This document shows, in pieces, positions 8,294-17,201 of a stretch of 64,000 nt of DNA. The position numbers were made by a program, and so were the translations under genes. Position 1 is the stretch's first letter. The number at the start of each line of letters is the position of its first letter. The notes under the pieces were generated by a model. The model saw only the letters and a program-made list of their open reading frames with translations. It ran no database searches and had not been told where the DNA came from. The stretch comes from Brevibacillus reuszeri. Its GTDB lineage: Bacteria > Bacillota > Bacilli > Brevibacillales > Brevibacillaceae. The stretch is from positions 62,001-126,000 of the forward strand of contig NZ_BEXF01000013.1 of NCBI RefSeq assembly GCF_002897295.1, in the 5' to 3' direction.

Positions 8294-8831
8294 GTTTATG
8301 GATGAATTGGGTGCTCTGCTCGGTGGCTTGCCTGACAAGGAACGGCTAGACATTTTAGCTGATTATACTGAGCATTTTCTCATGGGAGTCAAGCAGGGAA
8401 AAAGCGAGCACGAGATTGCGGAGAGCTTGGGCAATCCCAGATTGCTGGCGAAAGAGCTGTTGGCTGGTTACCGCATTGACCAGGCCGAATCCAATGCCAG
8501 CGTCGGTAACATGACGAGGGCAGTTATTGCAACCATCAGTCTAGGGTTTTTCAATGTTGTTTTCGTGCTCGGACCGTTTATGGGGCTAATTGGTATACTC
8601 ATGGCATGCTATGCCATTTCGGTTTCTTTGCTGGTTGCTCCGTTCGGGATCTACCTGCAATACGGGGTTCCAGCTCCCTCTCATGAACGTCTGTTACTCC
8701 TGTTTGGCAGTCTGACTTCTTTGGGGCTTGGTGGCATGCTTGGAGTGGGATTGCTGCGTCTGACAAAGTGGCTATACCGTCAATTTTTACGGTACCTCCA
8801 ATTTAACGTGCAGCTAATCAGGGGGAAATAA
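8280..8831 (+). CDS. DUF1700-family membrane protein
   Basis: ATG 8280 lies 8 bases after AAGGAGGGG. The 183-residue product begins with the DUF1700 signature (REFMDELGALLGGLPDKERLDILADYTEHF) and has hydrophobic segments at about 80-128 and 148-170. It is translationally coupled to the PadR gene and sits one base before the DUF4097 gene. Such proteins are thought to act with DUF4097 partners in envelope stress, but no mechanism is established. Confidence 0.85.
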   Translation: MTRREFMDELGALLGGLPDKERLDILADYTEHFLMGVKQGKSEHEIAESLGNPRLLAKELLAGYRIDQAESNASVGNMTRAVIATISLGFFNVVFVLGPFMGLIGILMACYAISVSLLVAPFGIYLQYGVPAPSHERLLLLFGSLTSLGLGGMLGVGLLRLTKWLYRQFLRYLQFNVQLIRGK

Positions 8832-8832
8832 G

Positions 8833-9681
8833 ATGAAACATTGGGGAAAAAAGATTTTTGGAATCAGTTTGCTGCTGTTTTTGCTAGGTGCTTCAGGACT
8901 CGTTTGGATGTTTACAAAACAGGACTATTTTTCTTTTTCATTAGCTCAAGTGGATGAAGTGCGAACCATTCAGGAGCCGTTTACGTCACTCGAAATCGCT
9001 ACAGGCATGGCGGATGTGGTCATCACCCCAAGTCAATCGTCCACCGCCAGTGTGCGACTAATTGGTGAAGCAAGCGACCAGCAGAGAGAGAGAATACAGT
9101 TTACAAGTTCAGTGCTGTCAGATGGTACGCTTAAGGTAGACGTCCAAGAAAAGTTCCATGTCAATTTGTTTTTTCCAGTGAATGGAAGACTTCAAGTTGA
9201 GCTTTCATTGCCTGAGAAAGACTATGAAAAATTAGACCTGAACACGGCGACAGGCGATATTAAAGCCTCAAAGCTGAGCGTAAAGAAGACGAATATTGTA
9301 TCCAGCACGGGAGATATAGAGCTAGATGGTCTTACGGGAGATTTGCTGGATATTCATACGGATACGGGTGATATGAAGCTTTCTGGAATTCGCTCTACCG
9401 TACAGATTCAAACGACTACCGGTGAGATTGATTCACTTCTGCTCCCTGAGCTTGTACACGATGTTACGATTGAAAGTGAGACCGGTGATATTCGTATTAA
9501 GGTTGATAAAGAGCCAGCAGCAGCGAGTCTCGATTTGTCGACAGAAACCGGCTCTATCAAGAATTCATGGAAGTCACTTTCTTATGAGCAGAAAAGCGAA
9601 AACAAGGTAGTTGGCGCCATCGGCTCTGGCGGCCCAGCTGTGAATGTCCGGACAACTACAGGCGATATCCGCATTCAATAG
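8833..9681 (+). CDS. DUF4097-family beta-repeat membrane-anchored protein
   Basis: The 282-residue protein has a single N-terminal membrane segment (residues 8-28) and an external beta-helix-like region made of repeated TGDI/TGDM/TGEI turns at about 20-residue intervals (about 138-280). This is the DUF4097 pattern seen in LiaG-like proteins. It is the last gene of the PadR operon. A role in sensing or buffering envelope stress is an inference from family context. Confidence 0.85.
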   Translation: MKHWGKKIFGISLLLFLLGASGLVWMFTKQDYFSFSLAQVDEVRTIQEPFTSLEIATGMADVVITPSQSSTASVRLIGEASDQQRERIQFTSSVLSDGTLKVDVQEKFHVNLFFPVNGRLQVELSLPEKDYEKLDLNTATGDIKASKLSVKKTNIVSSTGDIELDGLTGDLLDIHTDTGDMKLSGIRSTVQIQTTTGEIDSLLLPELVHDVTIESETGDIRIKVDKEPAAASLDLSTETGSIKNSWKSLSYEQKSENKVVGAIGSGGPAVNVRTTTGDIRIQ

Positions 9682-9821
9682 GGGAAGTTTGGAAAGACTT
9701 ATGGTTAGGATTGGAAACAAAGAAACGAAAAGATTTTGACACAATAGGGCCCGTTTTAGGGGAGGGGCCAATGGTATCATAATTATTGGGATAGATTATT
9801 GCGCAAGGAGAGGTTTATTTC

Positions 9822-10859
9822 ATGACCGCAAAACCATTTAACGATACTTTTTTGAAAGCGTGTAGAGGGGAAGCAACGGAACATGTGCCGGTGTGGTACA
9901 TGCGCCAAGCCGGTCGCTATCAACCGGAATACCGTGCTATCCGCGCGAAGCATAGCTTTTTTGAAATGAATTACATACCAGAAGTTTGCGCGGAAGTAAC
10001 TCGCCTGCCTGTAGAACAGCTTGGCGTGGATGCAGCGATTCTGTTCGCAGATATCATGACACCATTAAAGCCAATTGGCGTAGACGTTAATATTGAGTCT
10101 GGCATTGGCCCTGTCATCGCGAATCCGATTGAATCCTTGGCGGATGTACAAAAGCTGGATGATCTGGACCCGGATACGCATGTTCCGTACATTTTGGAAT
10201 CGATCAAAATCTTGCGCGAGACGCTTTCTGTTCCACTGATCGGTTTTGCTGGTGCACCGTTTACCCTCGCGAGCTATATGATCGAGGGCGGACCTTCCAA
10301 GCATTATCACAAGACAAAAGCGTTTATGTATACCGAGCCTGCTGCATGGCAAGCGCTGATGGACAAACTGGGCGACATGACGATTACGTATCTGAAAGCT
10401 CAAATTAAAGCAGGAGCACAGGCTGTACAGGTGTTTGATTCCTGGGTAGGTGCGCTCAATGATGAAGATTATCGCGAGTTTATCACGCCAGTTATGACTC
10501 GCATTTTCAATGCTTTGAAGGATACTGATGTACCAACGATCTATTTTGGAATCGGCGCAGGTCATTTGCTCATGGATTGGAACCGTTTACCTGTAGATGT
10601 ACTCGGACTGGATTGGCGTACATCCATTACGACAGCAAGAGAAATGGGTGTAACCAAGACGCTGCAAGGAAACCTCGACCCGACTTTGCTGCTCGCTCCA
10701 TGGGAGAAGCTCGAATCCAAAGCAAAAGAGATTTTGGACGAAGGAACGAAGCAGCCAGGCTTCATTTTCAACCTCGGTCATGGTGTATTCCCGGATGCAA
10801 AGGTAGAAACGCTGCAAAAGCTCACCTCGTTCATCCACAGCTACAAGTCCAACGCGTAA
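9822..10859 (+). CDS. hemE: Uroporphyrinogen decarboxylase
   Basis: HemE decarboxylates the four acetate side chains of uroporphyrinogen III to give coproporphyrinogen III. The 345-residue protein shows the substrate-binding motif [16 protein letters not shown] near the N-terminus, [23 protein letters not shown] and the C-terminal [14 protein letters not shown] follows AAGGAGAGG. It is the first gene of hemE-hemH-hemY; a -35-like TTGACA (9736-9741) is upstream but lacks a convincing -10 partner. Confidence 0.97.
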   Translation: MTAKPFNDTFLKACRGEATEHVPVWYMRQAGRYQPEYRAIRAKHSFFEMNYIPEVCAEVTRLPVEQLGVDAAILFADIMTPLKPIGVDVNIESGIGPVIANPIESLADVQKLDDLDPDTHVPYILESIKILRETLSVPLIGFAGAPFTLASYMIEGGPSKHYHKTKAFMYTEPAAWQALMDKLGDMTITYLKAQIKAGAQAVQVFDSWVGALNDEDYREFITPVMTRIFNALKDTDVPTIYFGIGAGHLLMDWNRLPVDVLGLDWRTSITTAREMGVTKTLQGNLDPTLLLAPWEKLESKAKEILDEGTKQPGFIFNLGHGVFPDAKVETLQKLTSFIHSYKSNA

Positions 10860-10878
10860 TTTCGGAGGTGCAAGAAAA

Positions 10879-11811
10879 ATGTCCAAGCAAAAGACAGGGC
10901 TCTTGTTGATGGCGTACGGCACGCCGCGAAGTCGTGAAGAGATCGAGCCTTACTATACTCACATTCGTAGAGGACGCAAGCCTCCACAGGAACTGTTGGA
11001 TGATTTGACTGAGCGCTACGAAGCAGTAGGTGGAGTGAATCGCTTTGCCGAAATTACGGACGAGCAGGTAAGCGCCTTGGAGCGGGAAATGAACAAGCGC
11101 TACCCTGACCGCGAGTTTGCCGGCTATTTGGGACTCAAGCACATCGCTCCGTTTGTTGAGGATGCAGTCGATCAGATGAAAAAAGACGGGATCACAGAAG
11201 CAATCAGTTTGGTGCTTGCGCCACACTATTCCAGCTATAGTGTCAAGGAATACAATGGCCGCGCCAAGGAGCATTCGGAATCCGTGAATGGCCCGCTCAT
11301 CCACAGCATTGAAAGCTGGTACAAAGAGCCAGGCTTCATCTCGTATTGGGTCAAAGCAATCCAGGATACGTTTGCTTCAATGCCCGCAGAGGATCGTGAG
11401 CGCGCGGTTGTTATTTTCTCTGCGCATAGCTTGCCTGAAAAAATCCTGAAGTCAGGTGATCCATACCCGACGCAGCTGGAGGAAACGGCAAAGCTGATTG
11501 CGGAAGAGGCGGGTATTGCTCATTTCGCAATTGGCTGGCAAAGTGCCGGAAATACGCCAGAGCCGTGGATCGGGCCCGATGTGCAGGATTTGACGAGAGA
11601 GCTTCATGCAAGGCATGGCTACAGAGCCTATGTCTATTGCCCGGTCGGTTTTATTGCTGAGCATTTAGAGGTCTTGTACGATAATGATATGGAATGCAAA
11701 GCAGTGACGGATGAGCTGGGCGTCCATTACTATCGCCCTCCGATGCCAAATGCCAGACCTGCCTTTATCTCCTGTCTGGCTGATGCTGTCGAGAAGAAGC
11801 TGGCGAACTAG
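10879..11811 (+). CDS. hemH: Ferrochelatase (coproporphyrin III ferrochelatase type)
   Basis: The 310-residue soluble protein inserts iron into the porphyrin. Visible motifs are [24 protein letters not shown] and the metal-site FSAHSLPEK, plus [17 protein letters not shown]. In Gram-positive bacteria this enzyme uses coproporphyrin III rather than protoporphyrin IX; that assignment is from family knowledge. It lies 19 bases after hemE behind GGAGGTGCAAG and 13 bases before hemY. Confidence 0.96.
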   Translation: MSKQKTGLLLMAYGTPRSREEIEPYYTHIRRGRKPPQELLDDLTERYEAVGGVNRFAEITDEQVSALEREMNKRYPDREFAGYLGLKHIAPFVEDAVDQMKKDGITEAISLVLAPHYSSYSVKEYNGRAKEHSESVNGPLIHSIESWYKEPGFISYWVKAIQDTFASMPAEDRERAVVIFSAHSLPEKILKSGDPYPTQLEETAKLIAEEAGIAHFAIGWQSAGNTPEPWIGPDVQDLTRELHARHGYRAYVYCPVGFIAEHLEVLYDNDMECKAVTDELGVHYYRPPMPNARPAFISCLADAVEKKLAN

Positions 11812-11824
11812 GGGATCGAATCAG

Positions 11825-13234
11825 ATGAATGAGAAAACCTACCATATTACGATTGTTGGCGGCGGTATCACCGGATTGACCGCCGCTTTTTACTTACAAC
11901 GGGAGATCGCGGCAAAAGGTCTTCCGATTCGTTTTCAGTTGATTGAGGAGCAGGATCGTCTAGGAGGAAAGATCAAGACGTGGCGGCACGAAGGCTTTGT
12001 CATCGAGCAAGGGCCAGACTCTTTTTTGGAACGCAAAACAAGTGCAGCGCAGCTGGCAACCGATCTGGGTCTCAAGGATGATTTGGTCCGCAACAGCACA
12101 GGTCAAGCATACATTTGGCACAAGGACAAGCTCGTAGCCATTCCTGAGGGAGCGGTGATGGGGGTTCCGACGAAACTTATGCCGTTTGTTAGCACGGATT
12201 TGATTTCCTTGTCGGGAAAAATTCGCGCTGCAGCCGACCTGATTCTTCCTGCAACTGAAGGGAATGGAGACATCTCCGTCGGTGATTTTTTCCGTCGCCG
12301 TTTAGGGGATGAGGTTATTGAGAACCTGATTCAGCCGCTTCTCTCTGGCGTCTATTCAGGTGACATCGACAAGCTCAGTCTGCTCGCGAGTTTTCCACAA
12401 TTCGCCCAGCTCGAAAAACAACATCGCAGCCTGATTCTGGCCATGAAGCATTCCCGTCCGCAAACGAGCAGTCAAGGGAAGCCAAAGGGCATTTTTCTGA
12501 CGCTAAAAAATGGCTTGGAGTCACTAGTGGAGGGAATCGAAAAAAGCTTGCCGGCTTCGAGTATTCTAAAAGGAACAGGTGTCCAGGAGCTGAAGAAGAA
12601 AGAGAATGGCGGCTACACCCTTGTTCTCAAAAATGGCCAGCAGCTCGAGACAGATGCTGTTCTGTTTACGGTGCCGCATGCCGTAGCCGAACCACTTCTG
12701 CGTCCTTATGCATCTGTACCATCCTTGCCACAGGCCAAACCGCATATGGTCGCAACCATCGCCATGGCATTTGGTGAGAATGCGGTCGATGTAGGTATGG
12801 AAGGGACCGGGTTTATTGTGCCTCGTAATTCTGGGGCCAAAATTACGGCATGCACGTGGGCGCACCGAAAATGGCCGCATACGACACCTGGGAATAAAGT
12901 GCTTTTGCGCAGCTTTGTTGGCAAGGCAGGCGAGCAGTCATTTATGCAGCAGACGGATGAAGAGGTACTGGACGTAGTACTACACGATTTACGCAAAATC
13001 ATGAGCATTCCGAAGCAACCGGATTTTTATAAAGTGACGCGCCTTCAAAATGCCATTCCGTATGTGGTCGGTCATCTGGATTGGGTCCACGAGGTACAGG
13101 GTAAAATTCAGTCGAGCTTGCCAGGAGTGATGCTTGCAGGCGCCTCGTACAGCGGTGTCGGCGTTCCGGATTGTATTGACCAAGGAAAAAAAGCCGTATC
13201 AGAACTAATCACTTCAGTCGAACCGGGGAGATAA
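11825..13234 (+). CDS. hemY: Coproporphyrinogen III / protoporphyrinogen oxidase
   Basis: The 469-residue FAD-dependent oxidase begins with a dinucleotide-binding fold (ITIVGGGITGLTAAFYL) and has GGKIKTWRHEGFVIEQGPDSF, typical of HemY. It oxidises coproporphyrinogen III in the Gram-positive pathway. ATG 11825 (MNEKTYH) is chosen over the longer upstream frame because it sits just after hemH, follows GGGGATCG and places the FAD motif at the usual distance. The stop lies inside the terminator stem. Confidence 0.95.
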   Translation: MNEKTYHITIVGGGITGLTAAFYLQREIAAKGLPIRFQLIEEQDRLGGKIKTWRHEGFVIEQGPDSFLERKTSAAQLATDLGLKDDLVRNSTGQAYIWHKDKLVAIPEGAVMGVPTKLMPFVSTDLISLSGKIRAAADLILPATEGNGDISVGDFFRRRLGDEVIENLIQPLLSGVYSGDIDKLSLLASFPQFAQLEKQHRSLILAMKHSRPQTSSQGKPKGIFLTLKNGLESLVEGIEKSLPASSILKGTGVQELKKKENGGYTLVLKNGQQLETDAVLFTVPHAVAEPLLRPYASVPSLPQAKPHMVATIAMAFGENAVDVGMEGTGFIVPRNSGAKITACTWAHRKWPHTTPGNKVLLRSFVGKAGEQSFMQQTDEEVLDVVLHDLRKIMSIPKQPDFYKVTRLQNAIPYVVGHLDWVHEVQGKIQSSLPGVMLAGASYSGVGVPDCIDQGKKAVSELITSVEPGR

Positions 13235-13250
13235 ACCCCGGTTTTTCCTT
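13221..13250 (+). terminator. Terminator of hemEHY
   Basis: AACCGGGG pairs with CCCCGGTT around a seven-base loop that contains the hemY stop codon; TTTTT follows. Confidence 0.85.
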
Positions 13251-13258
13251 TTTCGGGT

Positions 13259-13286
13259 GCTAAACGACTTGTCCTGTCCATATAGT
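13259..13286 (+). promoter_or_regulatory. Possible sigma-E promoter for spoVID
   Basis: CATATAGT (13279-13286) resembles the sigma-E -10 CATAcanT, with GCTAAAC 13 bases upstream as a weak -35. spoVID is sigma-E dependent in B. subtilis, which supports the call. Confidence 0.45.
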
Positions 13287-13323
13287 ATAGGGAAATGTCC
13301 TGCACCTGAAAGGAGGAGCACGA

Positions 13324-14829
13324 ATGGCGTTACAGGATGGACTGCTCTCGTTTGCCATCAAGGAGACCATTTTCCTCTCATCCGATAAAGCTGGAATAGG
13401 CGAATTGCAAGAGCTGGAACTGGTTCCGGATGTAGAAGTGTTGGAAAATGAAACCTACATCTCCATTACCGGTTGTTTGCAATTATTCGGGAAGTACGAG
13501 CCAATCAGAGAGGCCGCGGAGGCAAATAGCGGCGGAACGGAAACTCTGGTTGAAGCGATGACTTTTTCGCCGTTTCGCCAAGAGGCTACAGAGGAAGGGT
13601 TTTACGGCTGGGAGGAGCAGATTGGACATCGTATTCCGTTAAACATCACGATTCCGTTGGAGAGAATCGCGGAAATCGGCGACATTTATGCCATTGTAGA
13701 CAGCTTTGATTACAAGCTGGAATCGCCACATCAAATGCTGATTGATGCCGAGCTGAAGATTATGGGCATTGCTTTTGCAGAACAAGCCCAAGCGCAAGTA
13801 CAGGAGCCAGAGCAGCAGGTATATCCGCAGTTCTTTGATCAAAATGAAGAGACAGTCCAGGCAAGCCAGGAAGAAGCGTGGGAATTTACTCATGTAGCAT
13901 CTGAAGAGCAGGAAAACGAGGTTCAACCCGTTTCATTAGACGAGATTGAGCAAAAGCTGAGTGAGCTGGAAAACGAGATGGAGCGCCAGGCAATGCCAGC
14001 CTCATATGACTCCGCTGAATCTGAATCTCCTTCTCTGTATGACGCTCCCGCCCTCTCCACGTCCTATCAGGGCGAATATGTCATGCAAAGCTATGGTGAA
14101 GTCACGGAAGAAGTCCATAGAGAGTCACAGGAGGTATGGGGAGCAGAATCTACGGGATATGAATCGGCAGCGTATAATTCGGCTTCCTATAATACGCAGG
14201 CAATCGAAGCAGAGTATGATGAGCAATGGACAGATGTGAGGTCCCAGGGAGAAGAGCAAGATGAGCCTGTGCTCGCGATTCATGAGCAGGAACCTCCCGA
14301 TTACACGCCTGTTGCCAGTGAACAGCATGAGTCTCCAGTGATAGCCGAAGTCGCTGAGGTGGTAGATTCGGCGGAGGCAGCTGAGGTCCATGAGGATGCG
14401 CAAATTGCGGCAGAGCCAGTTATTGCCGAGCAGGAAGAGGACGAGGAAATCGAACTGCGTGTAGCCATATCAGGAAAAGCTTCGCGGGAAGAGCCGGGGA
14501 ATGTGAACATAACTTCAATCTTTTCCCAAGCAAGCCGTGCGAAGCAGGAGGCTTTGGCACAAGAAGCAGAATCGTCATCTAGCTCATCCCGCAAAGGAAT
14601 GGCTTCTTCCGCAGCGCCAACGACAGCTGAAGCCATGCAAAATCTCACATCGTTTGTCAAAAGCAAGGAAGAACGCTCCAGCCAGCTAAAAATGTGCATT
14701 ATTCAACGTGATGAAACTCTGGAGCATATCGCTCAACGCTATTCGATGCCGGTTTCCAAGATCGTGGAAGTAAACAGGTTGACTACCGAGCAACTTGTCG
14801 CCGGGCAAATCCTGTACATTCCACAGTAA
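13324..14829 (+). CDS. spoVID: Stage VI sporulation protein D, spore coat morphogenesis
   Basis: The 501-residue protein has a conserved N-terminal SpoVID domain (about 1-155, LSFAIKETIFL; ISITGCLQLFGKYEP; LNITIPLERI), a long acidic, Glu/Ala/Ser-rich central region (about 155-455) and a C-terminal LysM domain (about 457-501, IQRDETLEHIAQRYSMP). In B. subtilis SpoVID drives coat encasement of the forespore and binds SafA, which is also encoded in this window. ATG follows AAAGGAGGAG. It heads the cluster with the two CotS-family genes. Confidence 0.93.
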   Translation: MALQDGLLSFAIKETIFLSSDKAGIGELQELELVPDVEVLENETYISITGCLQLFGKYEPIREAAEANSGGTETLVEAMTFSPFRQEATEEGFYGWEEQIGHRIPLNITIPLERIAEIGDIYAIVDSFDYKLESPHQMLIDAELKIMGIAFAEQAQAQVQEPEQQVYPQFFDQNEETVQASQEEAWEFTHVASEEQENEVQPVSLDEIEQKLSELENEMERQAMPASYDSAESESPSLYDAPALSTSYQGEYVMQSYGEVTEEVHRESQEVWGAESTGYESAAYNSASYNTQAIEAEYDEQWTDVRSQGEEQDEPVLAIHEQEPPDYTPVASEQHESPVIAEVAEVVDSAEAAEVHEDAQIAAEPVIAEQEEDEEIELRVAISGKASREEPGNVNITSIFSQASRAKQEALAQEAESSSSSSRKGMASSAAPTTAEAMQNLTSFVKSKEERSSQLKMCIIQRDETLEHIAQRYSMPVSKIVEVNRLTTEQLVAGQILYIPQ

Positions 14830-14842
14830 GGAGTGTGGGACC

Positions 14843-15841
14843 GTGGACAAGATTGACATTTCTGATGTGTGTCAGAATTATCGAGCGCGCGTGATTCGTG
14901 TCACGCCGCTCGATGACTGCTATTTACTTGAGACAAACCGCGGTCCGAAAGAATTGCATGTTTGGCCGCGTGTCGATGTCATGCGCTGGTCATTTGCATG
15001 GCGAGAACGCTTAGCACGTCATGGGTTCCGCGAGCTGGAACGATTTATTCGAACGCGGGAAGCCAAGCCGTTTCTGATTGTAGGTAAACGTGGAGTGACC
15101 ATGACAGATCATCTCAGACACATTGAGGCATGCGTGCCTGGAGAGGAATTTGCCAAACAAAGTGGCCGTGTTGTGGGAATGATGCATCTGTCACAGCAGG
15201 AGAGTCCTATACTTGCCGGTGCTGATTATTTAAAGCAAGAGCAGATGAATGCCGAATCAAAGTGGGCACAAGCCAAGGCTGTAGTCGAATCGTACCGAGC
15301 GACCTACGGTAAGCAGAAGGGGGAAAAGCGCTGGGTAGCCGAATTAATGTCCCCGCTTCTGCAACGGATGGAGCGTTCGGCAATGATGCTTTCCCTTGAT
15401 AGTATTGCGCCAGACAGCGTCACTGTCGCTCATCGGGACTTGCTGCGCGACAACTGGGGGATCGTGAATGGCAAGCTGTACTTGCGGGGATTTTTTCGAC
15501 CCTCACTTTCCATTCAGCAACGGGATGTAGCCAATTACCTTCGAGACATGTATTTGACGCATATGGACATAAGGCAGATTGATGCCTTTTTGGACGGATA
15601 TGAGGAAGTAAAGCCGCTTCAATACTCGGATTATACGCTAATGCTTGCTTTCATGGCCAGGCCACGAGAAGTCTGGAAGAGTGTGGAGACGTATGTAAAA
15701 CGAGTCTCGCGCAATAAGGAGGTGTCAGCAGCGAGTATTGAACAGGCCTTGCAAAGCCAGCAAGCAGTCGATCAACTGCTGCGTCATATTGCCGATCGGG
15801 CCGAGCGATCAAGGGGTGAGGGAGTAGATGAGCCGCTTTGA
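14843..15841 (+). CDS. CotS-family protein with incomplete kinase motifs
   Basis: GTG 14843 lies 8 bases after AAGGAGTG, 13 bases after spoVID. The 332-residue product has the aminoglycoside-phosphotransferase-like layout of the CotS/YsxE/YutH spore-coat family. The catalytic loop VAHRDLLRDNWG is intact, but the position of the metal-binding Asp (usually LIDFD) reads LYLRGFF, so phosphotransfer is doubtful. It overlaps the next gene by 14 bases. B. subtilis has one gene (ysxE) here; this genome appears to have two. Confidence 0.8.
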   Translation: MDKIDISDVCQNYRARVIRVTPLDDCYLLETNRGPKELHVWPRVDVMRWSFAWRERLARHGFRELERFIRTREAKPFLIVGKRGVTMTDHLRHIEACVPGEEFAKQSGRVVGMMHLSQQESPILAGADYLKQEQMNAESKWAQAKAVVESYRATYGKQKGEKRWVAELMSPLLQRMERSAMMLSLDSIAPDSVTVAHRDLLRDNWGIVNGKLYLRGFFRPSLSIQQRDVANYLRDMYLTHMDIRQIDAFLDGYEEVKPLQYSDYTLMLAFMARPREVWKSVETYVKRVSRNKEVSAASIEQALQSQQAVDQLLRHIADRAERSRGEGVDEPL

Positions 15842-16823
15842 TGACATTTTTCCATTGTTTCAGGAGTATGACATGTTTGCACAATCGATCGATGTCATAA
15901 AAGAACCGAATGTATTTAAAGCAGCAACTCCATATGGCTCGTACGTTTGCAAGCGATCAAAGGCTTCCGGCCAACGTCTGCTGTTTGTAAGTGATGTGCT
16001 TCGTGAATTGCAGCATCGTGGATGGGATGGGGCTGTTCCCTTTCTTTATACGAAGTTTGATGATCCATACGTTGAAATCGGAAATCAAGCCTACTATTTG
16101 ACAGCTTGGCAGCCAGGCAGCGAGCAGTGGGCGAATGAGCCGTTGGCATGGGCGACTCCCATGCTGGAGCGATTGGCCGAATTGCATCATCTAACCCAAA
16201 ACTACAAATTTGATGACCCTAGACAAGTCGAGCCGTTGATCGACTCTTTATTGAATCGGTGGCAGTACTGGCAAAACCAAATGGAAAAAGCAGGAGAAGT
16301 CGCACAAGAGCGTCCATATCAATCGCCGTTTGACCTTGTTTTTCTAGCAAATAAGGCATTCATTGCGGAAATGGCTGAGTCGGCTACCGCCCTCTTAATC
16401 GATTGGCGAGAGAGGCATGAGACACACGCCCATTTTCGGTTGGCTCTGGTACACGGTTATCCGCACCCCGCCCACATCGTGCCGGATCGATCGGGCAAAG
16501 GAAAGCTGCTTAACTTTGAGCGTGCTGGCTTCGATACACCGATTCGCGATCTGACCTTGTTTTATCGGACTTACTTTCAGATGGCAGGGGATGAGGTCGG
16601 TGCATCTCAATTGTTTCACCGTTATGCGGCAATCTTTCCTTTGCGTCCCGAAGAGATCGAGCTACTCGCGGCATTCCTCTCATATCCGGAGCGAATCATG
16701 CGGGATACGGACATCTATTACAACAATCGTCGAGAGTGGAGTGAGCTATACGCAGTGAAACGGTTTGAAAAAAATATGGACCGCTTGATGCGCCTGCATC
16801 GCTGGGTCCAGCAAGCTTTTTAG
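15828..16823 (+). CDS. ysxE: YsxE-like spore coat protein, probable pseudokinase
   Basis: The 331-residue protein matches YsxE in position (spoVID-ysxE-valS) and in start (FDDIFPLFQEYDMF). It is in the CotS kinase-like family, but the catalytic loop reads LVHGYPHPAHI, without the Asp and Asn, and the metal motif reads LLNFERAG, without Asp. It is therefore likely a structural coat component. ATG 15828 overlaps the upstream gene, implying translational coupling, and the gene ends at a strong terminator. Confidence 0.82.
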   Translation: MSRFDDIFPLFQEYDMFAQSIDVIKEPNVFKAATPYGSYVCKRSKASGQRLLFVSDVLRELQHRGWDGAVPFLYTKFDDPYVEIGNQAYYLTAWQPGSEQWANEPLAWATPMLERLAELHHLTQNYKFDDPRQVEPLIDSLLNRWQYWQNQMEKAGEVAQERPYQSPFDLVFLANKAFIAEMAESATALLIDWRERHETHAHFRLALVHGYPHPAHIVPDRSGKGKLLNFERAGFDTPIRDLTLFYRTYFQMAGDEVGASQLFHRYAAIFPLRPEEIELLAAFLSYPERIMRDTDIYYNNRREWSELYAVKRFEKNMDRLMRLHRWVQQAF

Positions 16824-16827
16824 ATGG

Positions 16828-16859
16828 CAACGTCTCACCGCGTGGGGCGTTGTTTTTTT
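16828..16859 (+). terminator. Terminator after ysxE
   Basis: CAACGTCTCAC pairs with GTGGGGCGTTG over 11 positions with two G-U pairs, followed by TTTTTTT. It may also serve the convergent small gene. Confidence 0.8.
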
Positions 16860-16861
16860 GT

Positions 16862-17044
16862 TCACAACCATTCCAAGACGATAGCAACGTACACCACGGC
16901 GAGCAGTCCGAGCAATACGACATCAAAGGATGTGGGAAAAAGGATGGTTCGTACGAACTGAAAACCGATTAATGGTAGCAGTACCTGCTTGCAGCCATAT
17001 TTGATGCGCAAATAAGTGGGATTGTACTTCCAGCGGAAATTCAT
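16862..17044 (-). CDS. Small membrane protein, unknown
   Basis: The 60-residue product starts MNFRWKYNPTYL and has hydrophobic segments at about 21-34 and 42-59. ATG 17044 is preceded by GAGGTGA at good spacing, which decides the start over an upstream GTG. It is convergent with ysxE. No family was recognised. Confidence 0.6.
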   Translation of the reverse strand: MNFRWKYNPTYLRIKYGCKQVLLPLIGFQFVRTILFPTSFDVVLLGLLAVVYVAIVLEWL

Positions 17045-17201
17045 CCAGATCACCTCATTTCAGCATATGCGTAGCAACCTAGGACAGTGCCTATAACGTC
17101 AGCGGGTGTCGTGACATTTCTTTTCGACAGGTTTGAAGGCCGGTGCAAAAGGGAAGGTAAATGGTCAGATAGGCCAGGACTTATATATAAAGGTGATACA
17201 A

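Noticed and set aside
9736..9783. TTGACA and TATCATAAT as a hemE promoter
   Set aside because: The spacing (over 30 bases) is too long for one promoter.
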